Assembly: GCF_900109545.1 (NCBI RefSeq)
Contig: NZ_FOAP01000007.1
Span: 310,001-374,000, forward strand
Direction: 5' to 3'
DNA length: 64,000 nt
Source of the DNA: Stigmatella aurantiaca
GTDB taxonomy: Bacteria > Myxococcota > Myxococcia > Myxococcales > Myxococcaceae
Part shown: in pieces, positions 10,473 to 21,264 of the stretch
How the letters are laid out: each line of letters opens with the position of its first letter
How positions within the stretch are numbered: the stretch's first letter is position 1
Notes under the pieces: model-generated
Databases searched by the model: none
Told to the model about the DNA's origin: nothing
What the model saw: the letters and a program-made list of their open reading frames with translations, nothing else
Made by a program: the position numbers and the translations under genes

Positions 10473-11009
10473 TCAGAGTGCCGCGAGAGGAATCAGCACC
10501 AGCACGCCCGCCCCTGCCGTGCCAATGACAAAGGCAGCCCCAGCCACTAGGACAATGCTACCCACCAGCACCTCCGCCTTGTTCCGGTTGAGCCAGTCCT
10601 GGGCGGTTTTCATATCCGAGAACGTCAAAGGCTGAGCCTCCGTCTCCTTTATACATTGCATGTACTCTTCCCGGCATTTCTCCGTGCAGTAGTTGTGGTG
10701 TTGCGCGCCACCACGCTTGCGTGGCCAGGGAGGTTTCGAGTTCCAGCACCGTTCGAAACAAGCGATCTGCTCTGCCGCACAGTTGCGTGAGCCAGTGCCC
10801 ACGAACACGGCCTCGAAGGTGCGCGATTCGCGAGGGGCTTGCCTCGACTCATGCGGCAGCGCTCCCCCCTTAAGCCGTACCGCCTCAGAGTTGCCACGCA
10901 ACATGGGCTGGGCGTTTTGGCATGCCGCGAGCACGAGAAGCAGTGCGGTTGAGGAGCATCTGAATTGAATACTGCATACATGGGTAACCGATGATGAAGA
11001 GGTTCTCAA
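10473..11009 (-). CDS. Cys-rich lipoprotein with C-terminal membrane helix, unknown function
   Basis: The product is 178 residues from a TTG start (uncertain; no better start is in frame). A hydrophobic stretch ends in a lipobox-like LVLAAC, which suggests a lipid-anchored protein. The middle has paired cysteines, CAAEQIACFERCW and YCTEKCREEYMQC. The C-terminal third has a short amphipathic segment (MKTAQDWLNRNKAEVL) and ends in a transmembrane-like helix (LVGSIVLVAGAAFVIGTAG). I recall this architecture from other myxobacteria but know no function. A lipid anchor followed by a pore-like hydrophobic tail and a tightly linked small gene would suit an outer-membrane-exchanged effector with its immunity protein. 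No toxin domain is identifiable. Confidence 0.68.
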   Translation of the reverse strand: MRTSSSSVTHVCSIQFRCSSTALLLVLAACQNAQPMLRGNSEAVRLKGGALPHESRQAPRESRTFEAVFVGTGSRNCAAEQIACFERCWNSKPPWPRKRGGAQHHNYCTEKCREEYMQCIKETEAQPLTFSDMKTAQDWLNRNKAEVLVGSIVLVAGAAFVIGTAGAGVLVLIPLAAL

Positions 11010-11311
11010 GCGGCCCCATACTGCCAGTTAGAGCCAAGGCTCGGTACTCAATACTTGGTGGAACGGAGTCCGAACCTTCTCACGCGGGCGCGGACCGGAA
11101 GCTGGAGGACGCGAGCCCTGCGCCTGAGAGGATGTTGATCAGGGGCAAGCAGGCTGGCTGCTTTCGGGCAGCATTCCTCAGCGTCTTGCGCGTACCGGGC
11201 CGCTGGTCAAGCCCTGGTAGACGGTGGAGGGCCCAGTGCGCCAAGGAGCAGTCTTGAGAGGTTCCCGGTTCCCGCCGTAGGGGCGGGAACTGGGAACCAC
11301 CGGCCCGAGCA
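11010..11311. other. gene-free stretch with a long inverted repeat
   Basis: No convincing gene is seen on either strand here, including no recombinase fragment. At 11260-11298 a 17-bp inverted repeat is present (GGTTCCCGGTTCCCGCC with GGCGGGAACTGGGAACC, one G-T wobble, loop GTAGG). It lies directly downstream of the HTH gene and could be a terminator without T-run or a recombination/protein-binding site. Confidence 0.6.
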
Positions 11312-11563
11312 TCAGCGCCGCCCCCGGGCGAGAAGCGCCTCAAGCGACGCCACTGGAATGCGGATGGAGCCTCCCTCCCACACCCGCTCCACTTCTCCGC
11401 GCTCCAAGAGCGCATAGACCGTGGCCCGGCAGACGGCCAGTTCCGCCGCCACCTCGCGCACCGTGAGCAGCGGCGGGGCCGCTGGCCGCACCGAGGTCCG
11501 CACCACCGGCGCACCACGGCCAGTCGAAAGGGTGGAAACCGTGCTAAGCGGCACCGCCGCCAT
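11312..11563 (-). CDS. excisionase-like helix-turn-helix DNA-binding protein
   Basis: The product is 83 residues from the ATG at 11563; an in-frame ATG at 11650 lies inside the repeat and would add a low-complexity extension. The C-terminal half is a classic winged/MerR-like helix-turn-helix of the excisionase family: LLTVREVAAELAVCRATVYALLERG, shown here as two pieces LLTVREVAAELAV and CRATVYALLERG, followed by a wing (GGSIRIPVASLEALLARGR). Such proteins act as recombination directionality factors or small regulators of integrated elements. Its position, next to the right-hand 48-bp repeat, is where an element's recombination module would be expected, yet no integrase accompanies it. Confidence 0.72.
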   Translation of the reverse strand: MAAVPLSTVSTLSTGRGAPVVRTSVRPAAPPLLTVREVAAELAVCRATVYALLERGEVERVWEGGSIRIPVASLEALLARGRR

Positions 11564-11642
11564 AGGCTGCGAATCTCTTGTACTTTCCGCAGGTTGCGAA
11601 GCCCTGCCAGGGCTTACCACCCCTTGCCAACCGCCCCCACCC

Positions 11643-11690
11643 CGGCTCATAACCGATTGGTCCCCGGTTCGAATCCGGGAGGGCCCACTC
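11643..11690 (+). repeat. right 48-bp direct repeat (attR, orphan tRNA 3' half)
   Basis: It is identical to 7948-7995. It contains the anticodon loop, T-arm and 3' acceptor strand of the tRNA but no 5' half, so it cannot form a tRNA. Confidence 0.9.
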
Positions 11691-11700
11691 TGAGGAACCC

Positions 11701-11733
11701 TCCCGCGCCTCGGGATGAAGCCGAGGCGCGGGA
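11701..11733. terminator. perfect 13-bp hairpin, probably the original tRNA terminator
   Basis: TCCCGCGCCTCGG (11701-11713) pairs exactly with CCGAGGCGCGGGA (11721-11733) around a 7-nt loop. It lies just after the right repeat and just beyond the 3' end of the minus-strand sit locus, so it can serve both directions. Confidence 0.7.
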
Positions 11734-11755
11734 ACAGTTCCGCTCTCTCAGCGGC

Positions 11756-12358
11756 TCAAAGAAGCACGCCCTCGATTTTCTCCAGCACCGCCTTGATGGC
11801 TTCCGGGGTGGTGCCGCTGCGCTTGGCGAGGGCTGTTGCCGAGTACGTCATCGCGGCTGTCGAGGGCGGGTCCTGCGCGAGCCCCGCCATGACGACAGGC
11901 CCGATGTCCCCGGGCCAAGGCTGAGTGCTCAACTCGCGCCACCTTCCTACGGGATCCACGAGGGTGAAACACGGCCAGGACGGGAAACGCAGCGCGCGGA
12001 CGTCACATCCCAAAAACCTGCATGCATCCAGACGGGCTTGAGAGAAGTCGCCCCCCTCAATGCTGCCTTTCCCAGGGGAGTACGGCCATTCTCCAAAGTC
12101 ATTGCCCCTGAAGCTGCCGGTGAACTGGCAGTTCTCCAAATAGGCTTTGTCCCACAGGAAGCCTTTCAACTCCCGCTTCGCCTCGAAAGTGCAGTCAATG
12201 AATCGGGCTTGAGGAATGACCAGGTTCCGTGCCGCCCCCCTCAACACGAGGGTGCAGTTGCGGAGCGTCAACTTCGGCCCAAGGAAGTAGACGGCATCTG
12301 CCCCGATTTCGATCCGCTCATTCTTTAATTCCGCGTTTTCGAGATTGACTTGGATCAA
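11756..12358 (-). CDS. SitI-like immunity protein with pentapeptide-like beta-helix
   Basis: The product is 200 residues from a TTG at 12358. A GAGGG ribosome-binding site overlaps the end of the upstream toxin gene, which stops only 12 bp earlier. The N-terminal ~125 residues show A(N/D)LXX-type periodicity (LENAEL, LRNCTL, ARFIDCTF, AYLENCQF, GGDFSQARLDACRF) expected for a right-handed beta-helix. The C-terminal part is helical (TPEAIKAVLEKIEGVLL). There is no signal peptide, so it acts in the cytoplasm. The tight coupling to a SitA-like toxin gene makes immunity the most likely role. Pentapeptide-like proteins often mimic DNA or block nucleases, which would fit a nuclease toxin; that point is inferred. 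Confidence 0.75.
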   Translation of the reverse strand: MIQVNLENAELKNERIEIGADAVYFLGPKLTLRNCTLVLRGAARNLVIPQARFIDCTFEAKRELKGFLWDKAYLENCQFTGSFRGNDFGEWPYSPGKGSIEGGDFSQARLDACRFLGCDVRALRFPSWPCFTLVDPVGRWRELSTQPWPGDIGPVVMAGLAQDPPSTAAMTYSATALAKRSGTTPEAIKAVLEKIEGVLL

Positions 12359-12370
12359 GGCACAGAACCC

Positions 12371-14680
<2,310 letters not shown>

Positions 14681-14768
14681 ATTTTCCGCGCCGAGAGGCA
14701 TTCACCGCCCTGCGAGCTGCTCCCCAGTTTCCCCCAGGACACGCTCCTCGCCCCGGGTTGTTTGACGC

Positions 14769-16444
14769 ATGATGCGTCCCATGTCGCGACCACCTCCCCT
14801 GCCGGGCCCCTCCCTGTCCTCCGCCCTCGGAGAGCTGGCGCACGCCCAACAGCGTGCCGGACGCTCCGCCACGGCGGGGCTGGCGCTGCTCGGCGTGGTG
14901 GCCCTGGCCAGCCCCCTGCTCGCCTACCGGGAGGATCTCCAGAACGCCCGCGAGGAGATGCTCGGCAACCTCTTCAGCCAGGCCCAGGTGCAGGCCGAGG
15001 CGCTGGGCGTGCACCTGGGGCTGCTGGAGGCGGAGCTGCGCCGGCTGGCCGAGCACCCCCAGCTCATCCCCGAGGATGGCTCCTCGGACCCGGAGGTGGC
15101 CATGCTGGACAGTGCCTTCCACCACTCGCCCCTCTTCTCCGAGGGCGTGGCCCTGCTCACCCCCGAGGGGCGCCGCGTGTGGAGCGACCCGGACCAGATG
15201 TCGCTGGGGGACTCCCCCCTGACCCACCGCCCCTGGTTCCGCCGGGTGCTGGCCGAGGGCGTCTCGGACATCAACCTGCTGGAGGGGACGGATGGGCCGC
15301 TGGTGGTGGCGGTCCCCATCACGCACGGCGGCGAGGTGACGGGCCTGCTGGTGGGCGAGCTGCGCGCGGGGGCGCGTCCCCTTCCGGGCGTCCGCTTGGG
15401 GGGCGCGGACATGTCGCTGCTGCTGGATGGGGACGGCCAGCTCCTGCTGCCCGTGCACGCGCCGAACTTCGCCTGGAGCGCGGAGCGCGCCTCGCAGCTG
15501 CGCGCCCTGGCCGAGGCCCCCGGGCCCCTCGTGTTGGACGGCAAGCGCATGCTGGGCGCGGCGGCCCATGTCTCCGTCCCGGGCGTCAGCGGCATGCTGC
15601 TGGCCGTGCTGGAGGACGAGGAGCGGGACATCGCGCGGCTGCAGCGCCGCTTCCTCGGGCAGCTGCTCTTCCACATCGCCCTGCTGAGCAGCACCCTGCT
15701 GCTCTTCACCTTCCTGCTGCGCCGCTCGTACCACTCGCTGCTGGCGGCCGAGGAGCGGCTGCGGCACCAGGAGACGATGGCCGCGCTGGGCGCCGCCAGC
15801 CAGCTCATCGCTCACGAGGTGAAGAACGCCCTCAACGGCATCCAGGCGGCCCTGTCGCTGCTGCGGCCCGCCGCCACCGCGGGTGAGGTGGCCCTGCCCG
15901 CGCTGCGTGCCCAGGTGCAGCGGCTGGGGCACCTGGCCCGCTCGCTGCTGTCCTTCGGCGCCCCGAAGGCCGCCGCCCCGCGCCGCCCCTGCGAGCTGCA
16001 CCTGCTGGTGGAGGAGGCCCTGCAGTCGGTGCGCCTGGTGCCGGAGTCCGAGGACGTGCCCGTGCAGGTGACGCTGCAGGAGGGCCTCACCGCGCAGGCG
16101 GACCCGGCGCTGCTGGTGTCCGCCATCGACAACCTGGTGCGCAACGCGGTGGAGGCCGGCGCGGTGGCGCGCGACACGGGCCTGCGTCCCTCGCCCTGGG
16201 TGAGGGTGACCCTCGCGCGCGAGGCCAACGAGGCCGTCCTGCGGGTGGAGGACAACGCCGGCGGGGTGGACACGGACCTGGAGCCGCGCCTGTGGGAGCC
16301 CTTCGCCACCGCCCGCGCCAAGGGCGTGGGCCTGGGCCTGCCCATGGCCCGGGCCGCCGTGGAGTCCCATGGGGGCCACCTCACCTATACCCGCCTGCCC
16401 GATGGCAGCCGCTTCACCCTGCGGCTGCCCCTGGAGAGCACCCC

Positions 16445-16448
<4 letters not shown>
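14769..16448 (+). CDS. membrane sensor histidine kinase
   Basis: The product is 559 residues. It has two transmembrane helices (about residues 33-53, GLALLGVVALASPLLAY, and about 300-325, FLGQLLFHIALLSSTLLLF) that flank a ~240-residue periplasmic Cache/PAS-like sensor (LTPEGRRVWSDP, HRPWFRRVLAEG, LVVAVPITHGGEVTG). The phospho-acceptor is His349 in LIAHEVKNALNGI. The HATPase_c domain follows, with N box DNLVRNAVEAG and G boxes VEDNAGGV and GVGLGLPMAR. There is no HAMP domain. The stop overlaps the start of the NtrC-type regulator by four bases (ATGA), so the two form one transcription and translation unit. The Cache-like sensor suggests a small extracellular ligand; bicarbonate/CO2-related signals are an inference from the downstream operon. 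Confidence 0.92.
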
Positions 16449-17788
<1,340 letters not shown>

Positions 17789-17841
17789 GCAGGCAGCACT
17801 TCAAGATTCTTGTTCAAGGTTCTTTCATTGACTCCGGGTCC

Positions 17842-17860
17842 ACTTCAAATTTTTTGAAGT
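17842..17860. promoter_or_regulatory. candidate upstream activator site (perfect dyad)
   Basis: ACTTCAAA (17842-17849) and TTTGAAGT (17853-17860) form a perfect 8-bp dyad with a 3-bp centre, centred about 60 bp upstream of the -24 element. A further half-site ACTTCAAG lies at 17798-17805. Position and symmetry suit an NtrC-type enhancer for the adjacent regulator. The dyad is too weak as a hairpin to be the terminator of the regulator gene. Confidence 0.6.
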
Positions 17861-17910
17861 CTTCCGGGACTTCCCTGTAAGCCCTCAGAGGGAACCCCCC
17901 TTCACACACT

Positions 17911-17926
17911 TGGCACGGCTCTTGCC
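17911..17926 (+). promoter_or_regulatory. sigma-54 (-24/-12) promoter of the SulP-carbonic anhydrase operon
   Basis: TGGCACGGCTCTTGCC fits the sigma-54 consensus TGGCACGNNNNTTGCW except for the last base: TGGCAC at 17911-17916 and TTGC at 17922-17925, with the invariant GG and GC spaced correctly. Transcription would start near 17937, about 60 nt before the ATG at 18000. Confidence 0.85.
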
Positions 17927-17999
17927 CATATGAGCCGGACACGCGCCCCGTTTCCCGCGAGGAGACGCGGCGCCTTCCTGTGTGTGGAGGCTGAGAGAA

Positions 18000-19541
18000 A
18001 TGAAGTCCAACGAGCAGAAGGCCGGCGAAACCGGCTCGCTCCGGACGGTGCTGGCCAGTGACTTGCCCGCCTCCCTGGTGGTCTTCCTGGTAGCCCTGCC
18101 GCTGTGCATGGGCATCGCCCTGGCCTCGGGGGCTCCCATCATGTCCGGGCTCATCGCCGGGGTGGTGGGCGGCCTGGTGGTGGGCTTGTTCGGCGGTGTG
18201 CCGCTGCTGGTGAGCGGCCCGGCCGCAGGCCTGGCGGTAATGGTGTTCGGCTTCATCAATGAGCTGGGCTTCGCCGTCACGTGCGCCGCGGTGGCCGTCG
18301 CGGGCGTCATCCAGATGGTGCTCGGCGGCGTGAAGGTGGCGCGCGCCGCGCTGGGCATCTCCCCGGCCGTCATCCACGGCATGCTCGCGGGCATCGGCAT
18401 CCTCATCGTGCTGGGCCAGCTGCACATCGTGCTGGGCGGCGCGCCGCAGTCCAACGCCTGGGCCAACCTGCGCGAGCTGCCGGGGCAGATCATGGACCTG
18501 CATGGCCCCGCGACGATCCTGGGCGTGGTCACCCTTGGCATCCTGGTGCTGTGGCAGGTGATGCCCAACAGCCGCCTCAAGAAGGTGCCCGGACCGCTGG
18601 TGGCGGTGGTGGTGGGCTCGGTGGCCGCGGCGGTGTGGGGCGCGGACGTGAAGCGGGTGGATCTGGCCGGGAGCCTCTTCGAGAGCATCCAGCTGCCCCA
18701 GCTGCCCGAAAACTGGGGCGCCTTCGTGGTTGCGGTGCTCTCCCTGGCCCTGGTGGCCAGCGCCGAGTCGCTGCTGAGCGCGGTGGCCACGGACAAGCTG
18801 CACACCGGCCCTCGCGCCAACCTGGACAAGGAGCTGTTCGCGCAGGGCATGGCCAACACCCTGTCCGGGCTGATGGGCGGCCTGCCCATCACCGGCGTCA
18901 TCGTGCGCAGCGCGGCCAACATCGCCGCGGGCGCCAAGACGCGCGCGTCCGCCTTCATGCACGGCGTGTGGATGCTGCTCTTCGTGTCCCTGTTGGGCTC
19001 CTACCTCGGACTGGTGCCCCTCACCGTGCTGGCCGGTCTGCTCGTCCACGTGGGCATCAAGCTGGTCAACATGCACCACATCCAGGAGCTGCGCCGGCGC
19101 GGCGAGCTCGCCGTGTACGTGGTAACGGTGGCCGGCGTGGTGGGCATCAACCTGCTGGCCGGCATCGCGCTGGGCTTCGCGGTGGCGGTGGCGCGGCTGC
19201 TGTGGCGGCTGGGCCGGGTGCAGGTGCAGGTGAAGCAGGTGGGTGAGGTGCACCAGGTGCGCGTGGGCGGCGCCCTCACCTTCGTAGGCGTGCCGCAGCT
19301 GTCGGCCGCGCTCGCCCAGGTGCCCCATGGGGCACAGGTGGAGCTGGACCTCGCGGTGGAGACGCTGGACCACTCTGGCTACGAGGCCCTGGAGAGCTGG
19401 TGCCAGAACCACCGCAAGACGGGCGGCAAGGTGTGGATGGAGCCGCTCGAGGAGGTGTGGGCACGCAAGGGCTCCCCCTCCTCCAACAAGTCCGTAGTGC
19501 CCGTTTCCGCAACCACGACTCTTTCCTCGGAGAGTGCCTAA
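18000..19541 (+). CDS. SulP-family anion transporter, likely bicarbonate permease
   Basis: The product is 513 residues from the ATG at 18000. It is a polytopic inner-membrane protein of the SulP/SLC26 family. The SulP N-terminal signature is visible (DLPASLVVFLVALPLCMGIALASGAP), followed by about 12-14 helices and the segment FAQGMANTLSGLMGGLPITG typical of the family. The C-terminal ~80 residues form a short STAS-like domain (VRVGGALTFVGVPQLSAAL). The next gene, a beta-carbonic anhydrase, begins three bases after its stop. SulP/carbonic anhydrase pairs are thought to import and interconvert bicarbonate, so I favour bicarbonate over sulfate as substrate. Expression is probably sigma-54 dependent through the promoter at 17911. 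Confidence 0.93.
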   Translation: MKSNEQKAGETGSLRTVLASDLPASLVVFLVALPLCMGIALASGAPIMSGLIAGVVGGLVVGLFGGVPLLVSGPAAGLAVMVFGFINELGFAVTCAAVAVAGVIQMVLGGVKVARAALGISPAVIHGMLAGIGILIVLGQLHIVLGGAPQSNAWANLRELPGQIMDLHGPATILGVVTLGILVLWQVMPNSRLKKVPGPLVAVVVGSVAAAVWGADVKRVDLAGSLFESIQLPQLPENWGAFVVAVLSLALVASAESLLSAVATDKLHTGPRANLDKELFAQGMANTLSGLMGGLPITGVIVRSAANIAAGAKTRASAFMHGVWMLLFVSLLGSYLGLVPLTVLAGLLVHVGIKLVNMHHIQELRRRGELAVYVVTVAGVVGINLLAGIALGFAVAVARLLWRLGRVQVQVKQVGEVHQVRVGGALTFVGVPQLSAALAQVPHGAQVELDLAVETLDHSGYEALESWCQNHRKTGGKVWMEPLEEVWARKGSPSSNKSVVPVSATTTLSSESA

Positions 19542-19543
19542 TC

Positions 19544-20248
19544 ATGAAGAAGCTCGTTCAGGGTATCCTCGATTTCCAGCGCCACAGCCTTCCCGCCTAC
19601 CGCTCCACCTTCGCGCGGCTGGCCCATGGACAGACTCCCGACTGCCTGTTCATCGCCTGCGCCGACAGCCGCGTGGTGCCCAACCTGTTCGCGTCCACCA
19701 ACCCGGGTGACCTCTTCGTCATGCGCAACGTGGGCAACATGGTGCCGCCCTCGGACTCCTCGGGCCTGTCCCTGAGTGACCGCTCCGAGGCCGCGGCCCT
19801 GGAGTTCTCCCTGCTCACCCTGCCGGTGAAGGACATCGTGGTGTGCGGCCACTCCGGCTGCGGTGCCATGAAGGCCATTCTGTCGGGGTACAACGACCAG
19901 AAGACGCCCAACCTCAGCAGCTGGCTGGATGTGGGCCGCCCTGCCCTGGCCGCCTTCGAGCGCGGTGGGAAGATCGGCGAGGGGCTGGCCCCGTATGACC
20001 GGCTCAGCCAGTACAGCGTGCTGCAGCAGATGGAGAACCTGAAGACCTACCCCCTGGTGCGCGATCGTCTGGCGGCCGGCACCGTGCGGCTGCACGGCTG
20101 GTGGTTCGACATCGGCCATGCGCGGGTGCACACCTACCATCCGGACCTCGAGCGCTTCGTTCCCATCGATGAGCTCGAGGGAGAGCGCATGCTCAAGGAG
20201 ATGGAGAGGCCGAGCGGCGCGGGAGAGGCGTCCACCTCGGCCGCCTAA
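19544..20248 (+). CDS. beta-class carbonic anhydrase
   Basis: The product is 234 residues, a zinc enzyme that interconverts CO2 and bicarbonate. The zinc ligands and catalytic dyad are all present: Cys39, Asp41 and Arg43 in ACADSRVVP, then His103 and Cys106 in CGHSGCGAM. Other family markers are MRNVGNMVPP and the C-terminal LHGWWFDIG. The ATG at 19544 follows the SulP stop by two bases, so the pair is translationally coupled. The last ~20 residues (GAGEASTSAA) are low complexity. It probably supplies or traps bicarbonate at the inner face of the transporter. Confidence 0.96.
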   Translation: MKKLVQGILDFQRHSLPAYRSTFARLAHGQTPDCLFIACADSRVVPNLFASTNPGDLFVMRNVGNMVPPSDSSGLSLSDRSEAAALEFSLLTLPVKDIVVCGHSGCGAMKAILSGYNDQKTPNLSSWLDVGRPALAAFERGGKIGEGLAPYDRLSQYSVLQQMENLKTYPLVRDRLAAGTVRLHGWWFDIGHARVHTYHPDLERFVPIDELEGERMLKEMERPSGAGEASTSAA

Positions 20249-20270
20249 GCCTCCCTCGCTTGGAAAAACC

Positions 20271-20294
20271 GCCGCCCTTCCTCGGATGGGCGGC
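20271..20294 (+). terminator. hairpin after the carbonic anhydrase gene
   Basis: GCCGCCC (20271-20277) pairs with GGGCGGC (20288-20294) 23 bp after the stop codon. There is no T-run, so termination is likely but not certain. Confidence 0.5.
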
Positions 20295-20705
20295 AGGGAT
20301 GCCCAACGCTGCGCCCAATGATTGGGCACACGCCGGCCCCCAAGCGGCCCAGCCAGGCCGCAGGGGCGTGGGCTTCCAGGTCACTGTAGGTACTTGGGGC
20401 TCAACACCCCGCGCTCTGGGAGGGCCCCTGTGCTGGGGCCCACCGAGCAGGCCACGAGGGCAATGCCAGGTGCTCCACCATGGCGCTCACCCCACCGGGC
20501 GCCATCAGGGATGCCAGCCCCTCCTGCGGCCTCCACTCCCAGCGCAGGCGAAGACTTCCAGCGCTTTCCGTCCGGCGCAGCAGCCTCACCCCATCCCATC
20601 TCGGCGTGCGTTGCTTCGCCGGCGCCACCGCCACGGCCAGCGACCGCCTCTCCTCCAGCCCCGGCGTAAGCCCCCGCTTGAGGGAACCTCCGTGGCCAGA
20701 AGGGG
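20295..20705. other. gene-free stretch before the beta-lactamase remnant
   Basis: About 410 bp without a gene I can support on either strand. Codon periodicity is disturbed and short reading frames run in all directions, as expected for decaying sequence next to the pseudogene that follows. Confidence 0.55.
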
Positions 20706-21235
20706 GTGGACCTCTGGGGCGGCTGGAAGGACGCGAGCACTCGCGAGCCCTGGGAGGAGGACACGGCTGGCTCGACGACGATGCGCCCGTCGCCTCCTAC
20801 TGGGCCGAGTTCGCCCAGGCCGGCAAGTCCCGCATCACCGTGCATCAGCTCCTCGCGCATAAGACCGGCCTGCCCGCGTTCGATGGGTGGATGGAGCCGG
20901 TGAAGCTCGCGGGCCTCGACTCCCTGGCCCGGGGGCTCGCCTGGCAGGCCCCAGCGTGGGAGCCCGGCACGCACCACGGCGACCCCAGCTTCACCAGTGG
21001 CTGATTCCTGGGCGAGCGCATCCCGCTCGCGCAGTCGCTCCGGCTTCGACTCGCCCGTGTACCGCGCCCCGCCCGTCCTGCCCCCGGGCACCCTCGGCGC
21101 GGGGGGCTCCCTGGGCTTCGCCGGCCCGGATGCCCAGTTCGGCTTCGGCTACGGGATGAACCGCGCGGGCCAGCACCTCATGACCGGCCCACGCGCCCTC
21201 GCCCTGCTCACCTGTCCGGCTCCACCTCACGCGCG
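20706..21235 (+). pseudogene. decayed beta-lactamase-family serine hydrolase
   Basis: Three homologous blocks occur in order but in different frames. At about 20706-20765 there is VDLWGGWKDAS...PWEEDT. At about 20766-21003 there is WLDDDAPVASYWAEFAQAG through ITVHQLLAHKTGLPAF to a stop. At about 21045-21230 there is SPVYRAPPVLPPGTLGAGGS through FGFGYGMNRAGQHLM. These are recognisable as the beta-lactamase/EstB-like family. Between blocks one and two the segment that should carry the catalytic Ser-x-x-Lys motif is missing, and a second deletion separates blocks two and three. The gene is therefore inactive. It lies between the carbonic anhydrase operon and the minus-strand SulP gene. Confidence 0.75.
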
Positions 21236-21264
21236 GCGTGAGCCGGACCTCGGCCCTGGGCCGG

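Larger units (their letters stand above)
7948..11690. mobile_element. small tRNA-integrated element bounded by 48-bp direct repeats
   Basis: A perfect 48-bp direct repeat brackets this stretch. The left copy (7948-7995) is the 3' part of the intact tRNA gene. The right copy (11643-11690) is an isolated tRNA 3' half with no 5' half. This is the usual result of site-specific integration into a tRNA 3' end. Inside are a Cys-rich anchored protein, a DUF2381-type protein, a lipoprotein pair and an excisionase-like HTH protein that abuts the right repeat. No tyrosine or serine recombinase is recognisable in the interval, so the element is either decayed or mobilised in trans. The cargo is less GC-rich than the flanking core genes, which supports acquisition. 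The Sit-like locus just outside the right repeat may belong to a second, older insertion. Confidence 0.78.

Noticed and set aside
11080-11259. Integrase remnant next to the excisionase-like gene
   Set aside because: All frames of both strands were read. None shows the Arg-His-x-x-Arg-Tyr signature or other recombinase-like blocks.
11643-11690. Second tRNA gene
   Set aside because: Only the 3' half is present. The acceptor 5' strand and D-arm are missing, so it is an attachment-site copy.
20381-20660. Trace of an SRPBCC-like protein on the minus strand
   Set aside because: A short stretch (LRLRWEW) is suggestive but too short and frame-interrupted to support a gene or pseudogene.
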